Shown: positions 1 to 8,035 of the stretch, piece after piece
Numbering within the stretch: the stretch's first letter is position 1
How the letters are laid out: the number at the start of each line of letters is the position of its first letter
Assembly: GCA_017883485.1 (NCBI GenBank)
Contig: JADGNM010000049.1
Coordinates: 1 to 11,101, forward strand
DNA: 11,101 nt
Origin: Methanosarcina sp.
GTDB taxonomy: Archaea > Halobacteriota > Methanosarcinia > Methanosarcinales > Methanosarcinaceae
Direction: 5' to 3'
Translations under genes and position numbers: made by a program
The notes under the pieces: model-generated
Told to the model about the DNA's origin: nothing
Databases searched by the model: none
Seen by the model: only the letters and a program-made list of their open reading frames with translations

Positions 1-112
1 TATACTAAAAGGTCATTTTGTTGATATAAGGTTAATAAAATGTCCAATAGTCAAATATTATTGTCCTATATTGGCAGGGGTTCGAAATGTGCAATACATG
101 GTATTTGTTTAT

Positions 113-136
113 CGCATTTACTTACCGCATTTACTT
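113..136 (+). repeat. Direct repeat, 13-bp period
   Basis: CGCATTTACTT occurs at 113-123 and again at 126-136, giving two copies with a 13-bp period in non-coding sequence. Positions 1-235 otherwise show no gene I would support. Confidence 0.6.
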
Positions 137-235
137 TTATTAAACAGTTAGATCGCAGTGCAAGCCGGAAATCTCAATGCGAAAAAGAGGTATGGTTAAT
201 AAGTAAAAATGCTCCTGAACAGTAATCCGCCTCCG

Positions 236-246
236 TATATATAAAA
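236..246 (+). promoter_or_regulatory. TATA box before the decayed flavodoxin-family gene
   Basis: TATATATAAAA preceded by CTCCG, a good archaeal TATA box. The usual TATA-to-start-site distance of about 25 bp puts transcription initiation close to the ATG at 267, so the message would be nearly leaderless. That fits the absence of a Shine-Dalgarno sequence there. The call rests on sequence alone. Confidence 0.55.
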
Positions 247-398
247 TCAATTTGAAAACATATACTATGGCGATGAAGGCGCTTTTTTTAAACTGCACAC
301 TGAAAGAATCGCCCCTTTTACCGAATATTCGTGCTATTGTTGACAGGATGGTGTCTATCCTCGAGAGATCTCGTGCTAAAAGCGAGATGATAAGGACT

Positions 399-482
399 GC
401 AGTGTTAAGGATCGCAGTGTTAAGAATCGCAGATAATAGTGTAGACAATAATGCTAACGTAGATAATAATGCAGACAACAAT
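399..482 (+). repeat. In-frame short tandem repeats inside the pseudogene
   Basis: A 15-bp unit GCAGTGTTAAGRATC is repeated at 399-413 and 414-428. It is followed by related 12-bp units at 429-440, 441-452, 459-470 and 471-482 of the form G(C/T)AGA(C/T)AA(T/C)A(A/G)T, with a 6-bp remnant at 453-458. They encode AVLRI-AVLRI and ADNS-VDNN-AN-VDNN-ADNN. All units are multiples of three, so they lengthen the frame without breaking it. Confidence 0.75.
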
Positions 483-814
483 TTAGCTTTCGACGTAACT
501 TTTAACGTTCCTTTCATAGCTGCTCACATCTGGTTTATAGTGCTCTCTTTTGTAGCAAAAGTGGTAATCAAGAGACTGGATAGGATTTACATAACGAAAT
601 ATCCTGAAACACGGCAGTATTTCCTCTATGGGAAGGCTGCACGCATTATTGTTACAGGAAATGCAAATACGACACTCGGTATCTATTCAACTGATCGCTT
701 CAACTTTACATATTTGGGCTGTGCCGTATCTCTAAGCGCTGACTCTAACCGGACTGGTAATGCGGGTCTCGGTCAAGTTAATATGGAAACAGGAGAAGGC
801 GGATATTTTTTACT

Positions 815-846
815 AATCGGACGGCAAGATAATCGGACAGCAAGAT
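815..846 (+). repeat. 16-bp tandem duplication causing a frameshift
   Basis: AATCGGACGGCAAGAT (815-830) is followed directly by AATCGGACAGCAAGAT (831-846), differing at one base. Sixteen is not a multiple of three, so the second copy throws the reading frame off and brings in the TGA at 846-848. Confidence 0.85.
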
Positions 847-1034
847 GATTGTACGCATTTTAGTACACATTTTGTGCATCTCGCAAAGCTTCCCAAAGGA
901 CACTTTATCCTCGCAAGCTTAAAAGAGCTTGATGAGGAGGCAAAGAAGGTAAGCGTCTGAAATTGAGTTAACTTTAAAAACTATCGCATTATTTTATTTC
1001 TTTCAGAGAGTATGAAGGTTATAACAAATGAGAT

Positions 1035-1040
1035 GGAGGG
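1035..1040 (+). promoter_or_regulatory. Ribosome binding site that fixes the TTG start of cdc48
   Basis: GGAGGG lies six bases before TTG 1047. The nearby ATGs at 1028 and 1054 are out of frame with the long coding region, so the TTG is the only well-placed start. A weak TATA-like stretch (CTTTAAAAAC, 972-981) could be the promoter. Confidence 0.7.
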
Positions 1041-1046
1041 TATTAT

Positions 1047-3341
1047 TTGACTGATGGAGGAAAACTAACCGTAAAACTGAAAGTTGCAGAAGCCGACCAA
1101 CGGGATGTCGGAAAAGGAATTGTCCGGATTGACGAAAGTTACAGGGAAAAACTGGGCCTTCATCCTTTTGACGTTGTAGAAATTAAGGGTGGGAAAACAA
1201 CTTCAGCCCTTGTAAGCCGCCCTTATCCCAGTGACGCCGGACTTGACATCATCCGAATGGACGGGCTTATCCGTTCAAACGCAAAGACAAGTATAGGGGA
1301 ATATGTGGATTTGCGCAAAGCTGATTGGAAAGAAGCTAAGAGCATAACTCTCGCGCCTGTCGCCAAAGGTATTCAGATCTATGCTCCAAGCGAAACGCTT
1401 AAAGCCGTATTCATGAACCGTACTGTCTCTAAGGGAGATTTTGTTTCCACTACAAGCCTGAGGAGTTCCAGGCAGAGAGAGCCCGTCGGTAAAGGGGTCA
1501 TGTTCGAGGACTTTTTCCAGGACTTTTTAGGTCAGGGCATGGGGCAGTCATTCGGGCTCGGGGAGATAAAATTGCAGGTAGTCTCTACTTCTCCGTCGGG
1601 GATTGTGAAAATTACAGACCTGACGCAGGTTGAGCTCTTACCGGAAGCTACGGAAATAACTCCTGAGCAGAATGTTCCTACCGTCATGTATGAGGATCTG
1701 GGTGGGCTCAAGGACGCAATTACCAAGGTAAGGGAAATGATAGAGCTGCCTTTAAAGCACCCTGAGCTTTTTGACAGGCTGGGAATAGAGGCTCCCAAAG
1801 GAGTGCTTTTATATGGTCCTCCTGGCACTGGAAAGACCCTCCTTGCAAAAGCGGTTGCAAACGAAACAGATGCTCATTTCATTTCAGTCAACGGTCCGGA
1901 AATAATGTCCAAATACTACGGGGAATCCGAAAAGGCAATCAGGGATATTTTTGAGGAAGCAGAGAAAAATGCACCTGCAATCATTTTCCTTGACGAACTC
2001 GATTCCATTACCCCAAAAAGGGCTGAAGTTACCGGAGAAGTCGAAAGGAGAGTTGTGGCTCAACTCCTCTCTCTGATGGATGGGCTTAAAGCTCGCAAGA
2101 ATGTAATTGTTATAGGGTCGACTAATCGTCCAGAAGCAATTGATATCGCACTCCGCCGCCCTGGAAGGTTTGACAGGGAGATTGGACTGAGAGTTCCAGA
2201 CACCGAAGGAAGGCTCGAGATTTTCCAGATTCATACCAGAGGTATGCCGCTTTCCGAAGACGTAAATCTCATAGACTTCGCTAAAATAACTCACGGGTTT
2301 GTAGGAGCTGACATAGCTGCGCTTTGCCGGGAAGCCGCAATGAGTTCTTTAAGGCGGATCCTCCCGAAAATCAACCTTAATGAACCAGAAATCCCAGCTG
2401 AAATCCTTGACACACTCCAGGTCACAATGGAAGACTTCGAAAATGCCCTGAAAGATGTCCAGCCGTCGGCCATAAGAGAAATTCTAATCGAGATTCCTAA
2501 TGTCGGCTGGGAAGATGTAGGCGGCCTGGAAGGAGTAAAACAACTTCTGAAGGAGGCCGTGGAGTGGCCTCTTAAAAGTCCGGAATCTTACAGGGATATA
2601 GGAGTTGAGGCTCCCAAAGGAGTGCTTCTATATGGTCCTCCTGGTACTGGAAAGACTCTCCTTGCAAAAGCCATTGCCCATGAATCCGAGGCTAACTTCA
2701 TTACCGCAAAAGGAAGCGACCTGCTTTCCAAGTGGTACGGAGAATCCGAAAAGAGAATTGCCGAGGTTTTCATGCGGGCGAGACAGGTTGCTCCTTCTAT
2801 TATTTTCCTCGACGAACTTGACTCGCTGGCACCCATCCGGGGGGCTTCCGCAAGTGAGCCTCAGGTTACGGCCAGGATCCTTAATCAACTTCTTTCAGAG
2901 ATGAACGGGCTTGAAGAACTGAGGGCTGTAGTGGTAATAGGCGCGACTAACCGTCCTGACATTATAGATCCTGCTCTTCTCAGGCCTGGGCGCTTTGATG
3001 AGTTAATTCTCGTGCCCGTGCCGGATGAGGGAGCTCGAAAGGAAATTTTTAAGGTCCATACGGAGAGTATTGCTCTTTCAGAGGATGTTGATATCGAAAA
3101 ACTCGTTTCCCTGACAGACCAGTATACAGGTGCTGACATTGCAGCTATTTGCAAAAAGGCGGGGAGGAATGCGTTGCGTGAGGACCTTCACGCAAAAGAG
3201 GTAAAGCAGAAACACTTCCTTCAAGCGATTGCCGAAACCGGGCCTTCGGTTACTCCTGATACAATGAAATATTATCAGGCTATAAAAGGTGACCTGAGAA
3301 AAAGACAGTCGAAAGAAATAGAGAATCCATCTTATATATAA
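1047..3341 (+). CDS. cdc48: CDC48/VAT-family AAA ATPase with two ATPase domains
   Basis: This is a 764-residue hexameric unfoldase of the p97/Cdc48/VAT type, expected to be cytosolic and to extract or unfold proteins for degradation or remodelling. An N-terminal CDC48 double-psi-barrel plus four-stranded domain spans about residues 5-195. The D1 ATPase follows (Walker A GPPGTGKT 257-264, Walker B IIFLDELD 312-319, sensor Asn 360, arginine fingers R371 and R374). The D2 ATPase follows that (Walker A 530-537, Walker B 585-592, arginines R646 and R649). Aromatic pore-loop motifs KYYG (289-292) and KWYG (562-565) are both present, as expected for archaeal unfoldases. Walker B reads DELD in both rings where eukaryotic p97 has DEID. 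The C-terminus ends in Ser-Tyr-Ile: the penultimate tyrosine recalls the HbYX proteasome-docking motif, but the preceding residue is not hydrophobic. The start is TTG, fixed by GGAGGG at 1035-1040. It appears monocistronic. Methanosarcina genomes carry several paralogues, so the exact client is unknown. Confidence 0.97.
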   Translation: MTDGGKLTVKLKVAEADQRDVGKGIVRIDESYREKLGLHPFDVVEIKGGKTTSALVSRPYPSDAGLDIIRMDGLIRSNAKTSIGEYVDLRKADWKEAKSITLAPVAKGIQIYAPSETLKAVFMNRTVSKGDFVSTTSLRSSRQREPVGKGVMFEDFFQDFLGQGMGQSFGLGEIKLQVVSTSPSGIVKITDLTQVELLPEATEITPEQNVPTVMYEDLGGLKDAITKVREMIELPLKHPELFDRLGIEAPKGVLLYGPPGTGKTLLAKAVANETDAHFISVNGPEIMSKYYGESEKAIRDIFEEAEKNAPAIIFLDELDSITPKRAEVTGEVERRVVAQLLSLMDGLKARKNVIVIGSTNRPEAIDIALRRPGRFDREIGLRVPDTEGRLEIFQIHTRGMPLSEDVNLIDFAKITHGFVGADIAALCREAAMSSLRRILPKINLNEPEIPAEILDTLQVTMEDFENALKDVQPSAIREILIEIPNVGWEDVGGLEGVKQLLKEAVEWPLKSPESYRDIGVEAPKGVLLYGPPGTGKTLLAKAIAHESEANFITAKGSDLLSKWYGESEKRIAEVFMRARQVAPSIIFLDELDSLAPIRGASASEPQVTARILNQLLSEMNGLEELRAVVVIGATNRPDIIDPALLRPGRFDELILVPVPDEGARKEIFKVHTESIALSEDVDIEKLVSLTDQYTGADIAAICKKAGRNALREDLHAKEVKQKHFLQAIAETGPSVTPDTMKYYQAIKGDLRKRQSKEIENPSYI

Positions 3342-3357
3342 GTCGAAGTGGAGTTAA

Positions 3358-3401
3358 TTTTTTATAGGGGATTTAATTTTTTACCCTGTTTTTCTTTTTT
3401 T
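3358..3401 (+). terminator. Oligo-T terminator region after cdc48
   Basis: T-tracts at 3358-3363, 3377-3382, 3389-3393 and 3395-3401 begin within 20 bases of the cdc48 stop, the typical form of an archaeal U-rich terminator. A short stem AGGG/CCCT (3366-3369 with 3384-3387) sits just before the longest T-tracts. Confidence 0.65.
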
Positions 3402-3413
3402 GATAATTTATTT

Positions 3414-3458
3414 AATTATTAAGACTTATTCTCCCTTATTCATTTCGTCTTAATAATT
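3414..3458. repeat. Perfect 12-bp inverted repeat
   Basis: AATTATTAAGAC (3414-3425) is the exact reverse complement of GTCTTAATAATT (3447-3458), with a 21-base loop. It lies in the 309-base gap between cdc48 and the HTH-CBS gene. It may be a transcript-end hairpin or a protein-binding site; the sequence does not decide. Confidence 0.7.
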
Positions 3459-3503
3459 TATTTCTTTATGTAATTGAATGGGGCGATCACTAAATTAGAA
3501 GAA

Positions 3504-3537
3504 TATATAACGTGATACTCTTTTATACACGTATATA
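3504..3537. repeat. Imperfect inverted repeat with TATA-like arms
   Basis: The left arm TATATAACGTG (3504-3514) pairs with the right arm CACGTATATA (3528-3537) apart from one unpaired A. Both arms look like TATA boxes, one per strand. It lies more than 100 bases before the HTH-CBS start, so it may be a distal promoter or operator. Confidence 0.45.
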
Positions 3538-3619
3538 GAAAGGCTTTTTTCCCGAGGACGATTATTCAGTCTCGAAAATAATTTATATTAAACTCTTTAA
3601 ATAATGTTAACCAATGATA

Positions 3620-3632
3620 TTAAATATTATAA
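3620..3632 (+). promoter_or_regulatory. Likely promoter of the HTH-CBS gene
   Basis: The AT-only stretch TTAAATATTATAA, centred about 25 bp before the ATG at 3651, fits a TATA box for a nearly leaderless transcript. No convincing Shine-Dalgarno precedes the ATG, which agrees. A further TATA-like run lies at about 3583-3592. Confidence 0.45.
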
Positions 3633-3646
3633 TTACTATCGGTAAT
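3632..3646. promoter_or_regulatory. Candidate operator ATTAC-N5-GTAAT upstream of the HTH-CBS gene
   Basis: ATTAC (3632-3636), TATCG, GTAAT (3642-3646) form a perfect 5-bp inverted repeat between the likely TATA box and the start codon. The same arms with the same spacing occur at 8772-8786 in front of the homocysteine operon. A site here would suit autoregulation by the HTH protein encoded next to it; this is inference. Confidence 0.5.
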
Positions 3647-3650
3647 ACAT

Positions 3651-4214
3651 ATGCAGCTTCCAACACCCGAAGATATTAAAAAAAGAAGAAATGAACTCGG
3701 GCTTACTCAGAGCGATCTGGCTAAAAGAGCAGGAGTCAGCCAGCCCCTAATAGCTCGTATAGAATCGGGAGATGTGGATCCCAGGCTTTCGACAGTCAGG
3801 AAAATACTTGAAGCTTTTGAGGAAGCTAAAAAGGAGAAGCAGATTCTCATAAAGGATTTGATGCATTCCCCTGTAGTTCATGTTTCTCCGGATGATTCTG
3901 TGGAAGAGGTAGTAAACGTAATGCATACTTATGGCTTTTCACAGGTTCCCGCGCTTGAGAGGGGTGTTCCGGTCGGAAGTATTTCTGAGGATATGATAGT
4001 AAGATTAATGGGCGAAAGTAAGAAGAAACCAGTCTCCCAGTTAAAAGTCTCCGACATAATGGGAGATTCCTTCCCAACAATATCTCCGGGTGTTTCTATT
4101 TCAATAGTTTTGCATATACTGGAAGAGAATCCAGCCGTGCTGGTAGTAGAAAAAGGATCAGTTATCGGTGTCGTAACAAAACACGATATAATGAAACTAC
4201 TTCAGGGTCAATAA
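3651..4214 (+). CDS. HTH-CBS transcriptional regulator (XRE-type HTH plus CBS pair)
   Basis: The 187-residue protein has a Cro/XRE-type helix-turn-helix at about residues 8-58, with the signature LTQSDLAKRAGVSQPLIARIESG at 18-40. Two CBS motifs follow: one at about 68-120 (IKDLMHSPVVHVSPDDSVEEVV onward) and one at about 132-186 (VSDIMGDSFPTISPG, then VLVVEKGSVIGVVTKHDIMKLL). CBS pairs bind adenosyl ligands such as AMP, ATP, SAM or MTA, so this looks like a one-component, ligand-sensing DNA-binding regulator, probably dimeric. It stands alone, separated from both neighbours by more than 300 bases. The candidate operator just upstream suggests self-control. The ligand and targets cannot be read from the sequence. 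The shared operator at 8772-8786 points to homocysteine/methionine genes, as an inference only. Confidence 0.9.
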   Translation: MQLPTPEDIKKRRNELGLTQSDLAKRAGVSQPLIARIESGDVDPRLSTVRKILEAFEEAKKEKQILIKDLMHSPVVHVSPDDSVEEVVNVMHTYGFSQVPALERGVPVGSISEDMIVRLMGESKKKPVSQLKVSDIMGDSFPTISPGVSISIVLHILEENPAVLVVEKGSVIGVVTKHDIMKLLQGQ

Positions 4215-4326
4215 CCGAAAACTTTTCCTAATAAGCCAGGATGTTTGAGAACGAAAATGGAAAGCACATCGATTATATACCAGGATTTAATTAAACCTGA
4301 ACCGTGAATTTGATTCAGTACCAACC

Positions 4327-4429
4327 TATCAACAGTGGTTAACCTATCAACAGCGATTAATTTATCAACAGTGTTTACGTATCAACAGCGATTAACCTAT
4401 CAACAGTGATTAACCATCCAATAGTTATC
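4327..4429 (+). repeat. 18-bp tandem repeat array, six units
   Basis: TATCAACAG begins at 4327, 4345, 4363, 4380 and 4398, and a degenerate sixth unit (ATCCAATAG) begins at 4416. The period is 18, with one 17-bp step. The unit consensus is close to TATCAACAGYGRTTAACC. The units abut with no spacers, so this is not a CRISPR array. The first three units are readable as YQQWLT-like hexapeptides, but the 17-bp step and a stop break the frame and no start codon precedes them. The rest of the 394-base gap holds the hairpins and promoter listed below and no gene I can support. Confidence 0.85.
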
Positions 4430-4453
4430 GAGATTGATAAATAAGGTTTGAGA

Positions 4454-4495
4454 AAGCGAGGGCGCTTAGATATTGTGAGCTTTTTGAGCATATCT
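4454..4495 (+). other. Two adjacent hairpins
   Basis: AAGCG/CGCTT (4454-4458 with 4463-4467) closes a four-base loop. It is followed at once by AGATAT/ATATCT (4468-4473 with 4490-4495), with an inner GCT/AGC stem (4479-4481 with 4487-4489) and a five-base bulge. This may be the end of a short transcript crossing the repeat array, or a coincidence in AT-rich DNA. Confidence 0.35.
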
Positions 4496-4564
4496 TTCCT
4501 TAGGATTGACTCTAAATTGTTTCGTAACTGTTGGATTTTAAAATAACAGATTTAAATTAATTAG

Positions 4565-4584
4565 TTAAATAAATAAAAAATAAA
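4565..4584 (+). promoter_or_regulatory. Likely promoter of the aminotransferase-riboflavin operon
   Basis: A 20-base run made only of A and T (beginning TTAAATAAATAAAAA) lies 40-60 bases before the chosen start codon. It gives several possible TATA boxes and a short leader. Confidence 0.45.
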
Positions 4585-4623
4585 AGTCGATTAAATCTTT
4601 GAAAGAATGTGGAGCATAGTAAT

Positions 4624-5784
4624 ATGGATCTGGAAGATAGCCTTCTCATGATGCCTGGCCCCGTATCTGTCGCACCAAGGGTCCTTAGAGCCATGTCAAA
4701 ACCGATGATTAATCACCGGAGCACAGAATTTGCCGGAATATATACCGATTGCAGGGAAATCCTTTCCAGCGTTTTCCAGACAAAAAATGACATCTTCGTG
4801 CTCAGCGGCTCCGGGACTGCGGGAATGGAAGCTGCTGTTGGGTCCGTGGCTGGCAGCGGGGACAAAGTTATTGCCATAGAAAACGGGAAATTTGGAGAGC
4901 GCCTTAAAGATCTTGCAGCTCTCTACGCAGAAGCCGTGCCTATCGTTTTCGAATGGGGTCTTTCTGTTGACCTTGAAATGGTCAAAGAGAAGCTCGAGGA
5001 AGGAGCAAAAGCTATTACCCTTGTACACAACGAGACTTCCACAGGTATTCTTAATCCTGCTGCAGAAATTGGCAAACTTGCTAAAAAGCATGATGCCCTC
5101 TTTATTATGGACGGAATTACTTCTATTGGAGGGGATGACGTCAGAGTCGATGAATGGGATGTTGACATTGCAATCGTAGGTTCACAGAAATGCCTTGCAG
5201 CACCTCCGGGGCTTGCAGCAGTTTCCGTAAGTGAAAAGGCCTTTGAAGCTATGAAAGGAGTTGCAAAAAGGCCATATTACAACGATCTCCTTGCATATAA
5301 GGAAAGTGGGGATAAACCCAAGCCAGAAACACCTTATACTCCTGCAATTCCTCTGTACTATGCACTTCAGGAAGCCCTGCAAATCTTAAAAGAAGAAGGA
5401 TTAGAGGCAAGGATTAAAAGGCACGGGGTTCTCACAGAAGCTGTGAGAGCAGCAGTTGCCGAGATCAACATTGAGATGTTTCCACAGCTTAATGATTACA
5501 GCAATTACTCAAACACGATTGCTGCCATGAAAGCACCTGCAGGCATTGATGGAGAGGAAATAAAGAACGATATGAAGAAACAAGGTATAATTATCGCAGG
5601 CGGGCAGGAACGCTTGAAGAGCAAGATTTTCAGGATTGGATGCATGGGAATTGTCAATGCAAGAGATGTGCTCTCAACCATCCAGCAGCTGGAAATCATA
5701 CTGAATAAGCGGGGTTACATTGACAGTCTGGGAGCTGGCACAGAAGCTGCAACGCAGGTTATTGACAGATCCGGAATCAAATAA
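4624..5784 (+). CDS. Class V aminotransferase (alanine/serine-glyoxylate or aspartate aminotransferase type)
   Basis: This PLP enzyme of the serine-pyruvate/alanine-glyoxylate family is 386 residues long from ATG 4624, which has GGAG at 4611-4614 nine bases upstream. A GTG at 4609 would add five residues but would consume that site. The N-terminal MMPGPVSVAPRVLRAM segment is typical of the family. The cofactor-phosphate region is SGSGTAGMEA (about 61-70). HNETSTG (about 135-141) and MDGITSIGG (about 162-170, with the ring-binding Asp) follow. The Schiff-base lysine is in GSQKCLAAPPG (Lys 189). Archaeal members have been assigned to aspartate, alanine-glyoxylate or serine transamination, and the sequence does not decide among them. 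It is first of four same-strand genes, with only 27 bases to ribC. Its link to riboflavin synthesis is unclear. Confidence 0.9.
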   Translation: MDLEDSLLMMPGPVSVAPRVLRAMSKPMINHRSTEFAGIYTDCREILSSVFQTKNDIFVLSGSGTAGMEAAVGSVAGSGDKVIAIENGKFGERLKDLAALYAEAVPIVFEWGLSVDLEMVKEKLEEGAKAITLVHNETSTGILNPAAEIGKLAKKHDALFIMDGITSIGGDDVRVDEWDVDIAIVGSQKCLAAPPGLAAVSVSEKAFEAMKGVAKRPYYNDLLAYKESGDKPKPETPYTPAIPLYYALQEALQILKEEGLEARIKRHGVLTEAVRAAVAEINIEMFPQLNDYSNYSNTIAAMKAPAGIDGEEIKNDMKKQGIIIAGGQERLKSKIFRIGCMGIVNARDVLSTIQQLEIILNKRGYIDSLGAGTEAATQVIDRSGIK

Positions 5785-6276
<492 letters not shown>

Positions 6277-6316
6277 ATAACTGAAGTGAAAAAAATATGA
6301 CTGGAGACCTTATTAG

Positions 6317-6721
6317 ATGACCATCAGCCTAGGATTTGTTGTAGCTGAATTTAACAGGGATCTGACATATCAGATGGAACTGCTTGGAAGAGAACACGCA
6401 GAATTCCTGGGGGCGACAGTTAAAGAGACCATTCTCGTTCCAGGGGTCTTTGACATGCCCCTTGCAATTAAGAAGCTGTGCCAGAGGGACGATATCGATG
6501 CCGTAGTTACCATAGGGTCGGTAATAGAAGGTGAAACCGATCATGACCAGGTAGTAATGCAGCATGCTGCAAGGAAGATCATGGACCTTTCCCTAGAGTT
6601 CAATAAACCTGTGACCCTTGGGATTCCTGGCCCGGGCATGACCCGGATGGCAGCTCATGAGCGTGTAGATTATGCAAAACGGGCAGTTGAAGCTGCAGTA
6701 AAGCTGGTACGGCGGCTGTGA
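6317..6721 (+). CDS. ribH: 6,7-dimethyl-8-ribityllumazine synthase
   Basis: This 134-residue lumazine synthase condenses 5-amino-6-ribitylamino-uracil with 3,4-dihydroxy-2-butanone 4-phosphate, the penultimate step of riboflavin synthesis. It normally assembles as pentamers or 60-mer capsids. The aromatic-Asn substrate motif EFN is at 11-13, the loop VPGVFDMP at 41-48, and the phosphate-binding and catalytic stretch [10 protein letters not shown] at 67-76, with His76 matching the family's general base. GIPGPG (102-107) and an Arg near 116 complete the site. At 134 residues it is near the short end of the family, as in other methanogens. GGAG at 6303-6306 sits ten bases before the ATG. Its product feeds RibC, encoded just upstream. 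Confidence 0.95.
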   Translation: MTISLGFVVAEFNRDLTYQMELLGREHAEFLGATVKETILVPGVFDMPLAIKKLCQRDDIDAVVTIGSVIEGETDHDQVVMQHAARKIMDLSLEFNKPVTLGIPGPGMTRMAAHERVDYAKRAVEAAVKLVRRL

Positions 6722-6771
6722 ACTCTAAAAATTAAAAAAACTAGCAAAATGTAACAACAAGGACCATCCTT

Positions 6772-7914
6772 ATGACATCCTCAAGGCTCATGCGTGTAGA
6801 AGAATCCGCAACAATCAGAATCTCCAATATTGCAAACAGGATGATTAAAGAAGGTAAAGACGTTATCAACTTCAGCCTTGGCGAACCTGATTTCAGTACC
6901 CCTAAAAATATCTGCGACGCTGCGGCAAAGGCCATGTATGAAGGAAAAACCCATTATGCTCCTTCTGCAGGTGTTTCGGAATTAAGGGCAGCTATTGCCG
7001 AAAAATTGAGGGCGGAAAACAATCTGGATGTGACCGAGACAAATGTAATGGTTACTCCCGGAGCAAAGCAGGGAATTTTCGAGATTATGATGGGCGTTCT
7101 CGGGGACGGGGACCAGGCTGTTCTCTTTGATCCTGCATGGGTAACATATGACGCATGCATCCGTTTTTCAGGTGCTGATACTGTATGGGTTCCTACAGTT
7201 CCTGAAAAGGGATTCCTTCCGGATAATTTTGCAGATTACATGAATGACAAAACCAAACTCATTGTTGTAAATAGTCCTGGAAATCCAACAGGCGGCGTAT
7301 TTGGGAAAAAGACTTTACAGTGCGTTGCAGATCTCGCAATAGATCATGACCTGCTGGTAGTCTCAGATGAAATTTATGAGAAAATCATCTACGACAGAGA
7401 GCACATCAGTATTGGCAGTTTTGACGGGATGCAGGAAAGAACTATCACAGTAAACGGCTTTTCTAAAGCTTATGCAATGACAGGTTGGAGACTCGGATAT
7501 CTGACTGCTCCACCCGAGATCTTTAAGCTTCTACTTAAAATCCAGTCCCATTCGGTAAGCAGTGCGACTACATTTGTTCAGTACGGTGGGCTTGAAGCCC
7601 TTCAGGGCCCTCAGGATGGAGTCAAAGCAATGGTGGACCGATTCAAGGTTCGACGTGACGTCCTGGTAGAAGGCCTGAACAAAATAGGTTTTGACTGCAA
7701 GAAACCAGATGGGGCTTTTTATGCCTTTGCCAATGTGAGCGAATATGGAAACGGGACAATAGTTGCAGAGAGACTTTTGAAAGAATCTCAGGTGGCAGTC
7801 ACCCCAGGAATTGCTTTTGGGGCTTCAGGCGAGAACTTTATCAGAGTTTCCTATGCGACATCTATTGATAGAATCAGAGAAGCTCTTGACAGACTTGAAA
7901 AAGTATTTGTGTAA
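6772..7914 (+). CDS. aspC: Class I aminotransferase, aspartate aminotransferase-like
   Basis: This 380-residue fold-type-I PLP enzyme belongs to the thermophile/archaeal aspartate aminotransferase group. The N-terminal FSLGEPDFSTP is at 34-44, SAGVSELR at 65-72 and the cofactor region PGAKQGIF at 96-103. NSPGNPTGG is at 167-175 (Asn171) and SDEIYEKIIYD at 198-208 (Asp199, Tyr202). The Schiff-base lysine 232 is in GFSKAYAMTGWRLGY. Arg358 in NFIRVSYA matches the arginine that binds the substrate carboxylate. AAGGA (6759-6763) lies eight bases before the ATG. It closes the probable operon, 50 bases after ribH. Substrates of this group include Asp, Ala and aromatic or branched amino acids, so the exact reaction is open; supply of aspartate or 2-oxo acids is plausible. 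Confidence 0.9.
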   Translation: MTSSRLMRVEESATIRISNIANRMIKEGKDVINFSLGEPDFSTPKNICDAAAKAMYEGKTHYAPSAGVSELRAAIAEKLRAENNLDVTETNVMVTPGAKQGIFEIMMGVLGDGDQAVLFDPAWVTYDACIRFSGADTVWVPTVPEKGFLPDNFADYMNDKTKLIVVNSPGNPTGGVFGKKTLQCVADLAIDHDLLVVSDEIYEKIIYDREHISIGSFDGMQERTITVNGFSKAYAMTGWRLGYLTAPPEIFKLLLKIQSHSVSSATTFVQYGGLEALQGPQDGVKAMVDRFKVRRDVLVEGLNKIGFDCKKPDGAFYAFANVSEYGNGTIVAERLLKESQVAVTPGIAFGASGENFIRVSYATSIDRIREALDRLEKVFV

Positions 7915-7926
7915 AATCATATTACA

Positions 7927-7976
7927 AAATTACATACAAAATTACATACAGAATCACATACAGAATCACATACAGT
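7927..7976 (+). repeat. 12-bp tandem repeats between aspC and ribL
   Basis: ATTACATACA at 7929 and 7941 and ATCACATACA at 7953 and 7965 form four units with an exact 12-bp period (unit AAAATTACATAC, drifting to AGAATCACATAC). They lie in the 121-base gap between two convergent genes. No clear terminator stem is seen there. Confidence 0.8.
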
Positions 7977-8035
7977 AAGTGACCTTTTGAAACGCCAGAA
8001 AAAGGTTTTGCTTAAATGCAAACGGTAGAATATGT

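Larger units (their letters stand above)
267..960 (+). pseudogene. Decayed NAD(P)H-dependent FMN reductase / flavodoxin-family gene, frameshifted
   Basis: The open frame from ATG 267 (or TTG 252) stops at 846-848. Its N-terminus (MKALFLNCTLK) and its central part (VAKVVIKRLDR, LYGKAARIIVTGN, FNFTYLGC) resemble the flavodoxin-like NADPH-dependent FMN reductases common in methanogens. Two tandem copies of a 16-bp unit (815-830 and 831-846, 15/16 identical) shift the frame by +1. Removing one copy joins the frame to a good C-terminus (FVHLAKLPKGHF, then LKELDEEAKKVSV) ending at the TGA 958-960, about 225 residues in all. The flavin-loop region that is usually GTPIWFG in this family reads AHIWFIVL, and the glycine-rich TGNEDGAH-like segment is altered. 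In-frame repeats at 399-482 insert AVLRI and VDNN/ADNN units where the family has an ordinary sequence. I see it as a pseudogene. A diverged short protein of 193 residues is possible but less likely. The family assignment is from recognition, not a search. Confidence 0.7.

Noticed and set aside
40..225. 61-codon open frame at the window start
   Set aside because: No recognisable family, a weak ribosome binding site, and composition like the surrounding non-coding DNA. It contains part of the 13-bp repeat.
140..517. 125-codon open frame on the minus strand
   Set aside because: It runs antisense to the decayed flavodoxin-family gene and its Leu/Ser/Thr-rich repeats are the reverse reading of the tandem repeats there.
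4327..4429. Repeat array as a CRISPR
   Set aside because: Units are 18 bp and directly adjacent with no spacers, and no cas gene is near.
4327..4429. Repeat array as a replication origin
   Set aside because: No Orc1/Cdc6 gene nearby and the units do not resemble the GC-rich origin recognition boxes I know from archaea.
4215..4623. FMN riboswitch before the riboflavin operon
   Set aside because: None of the conserved G-rich RFN segments is present, and this riboswitch class is not typical of methanogens.
6297..6320. Seven-codon open frame overlapping the ribH start as ATGA
   Set aside because: Too short and with no ribosome binding site of its own; the overlap is likely chance.
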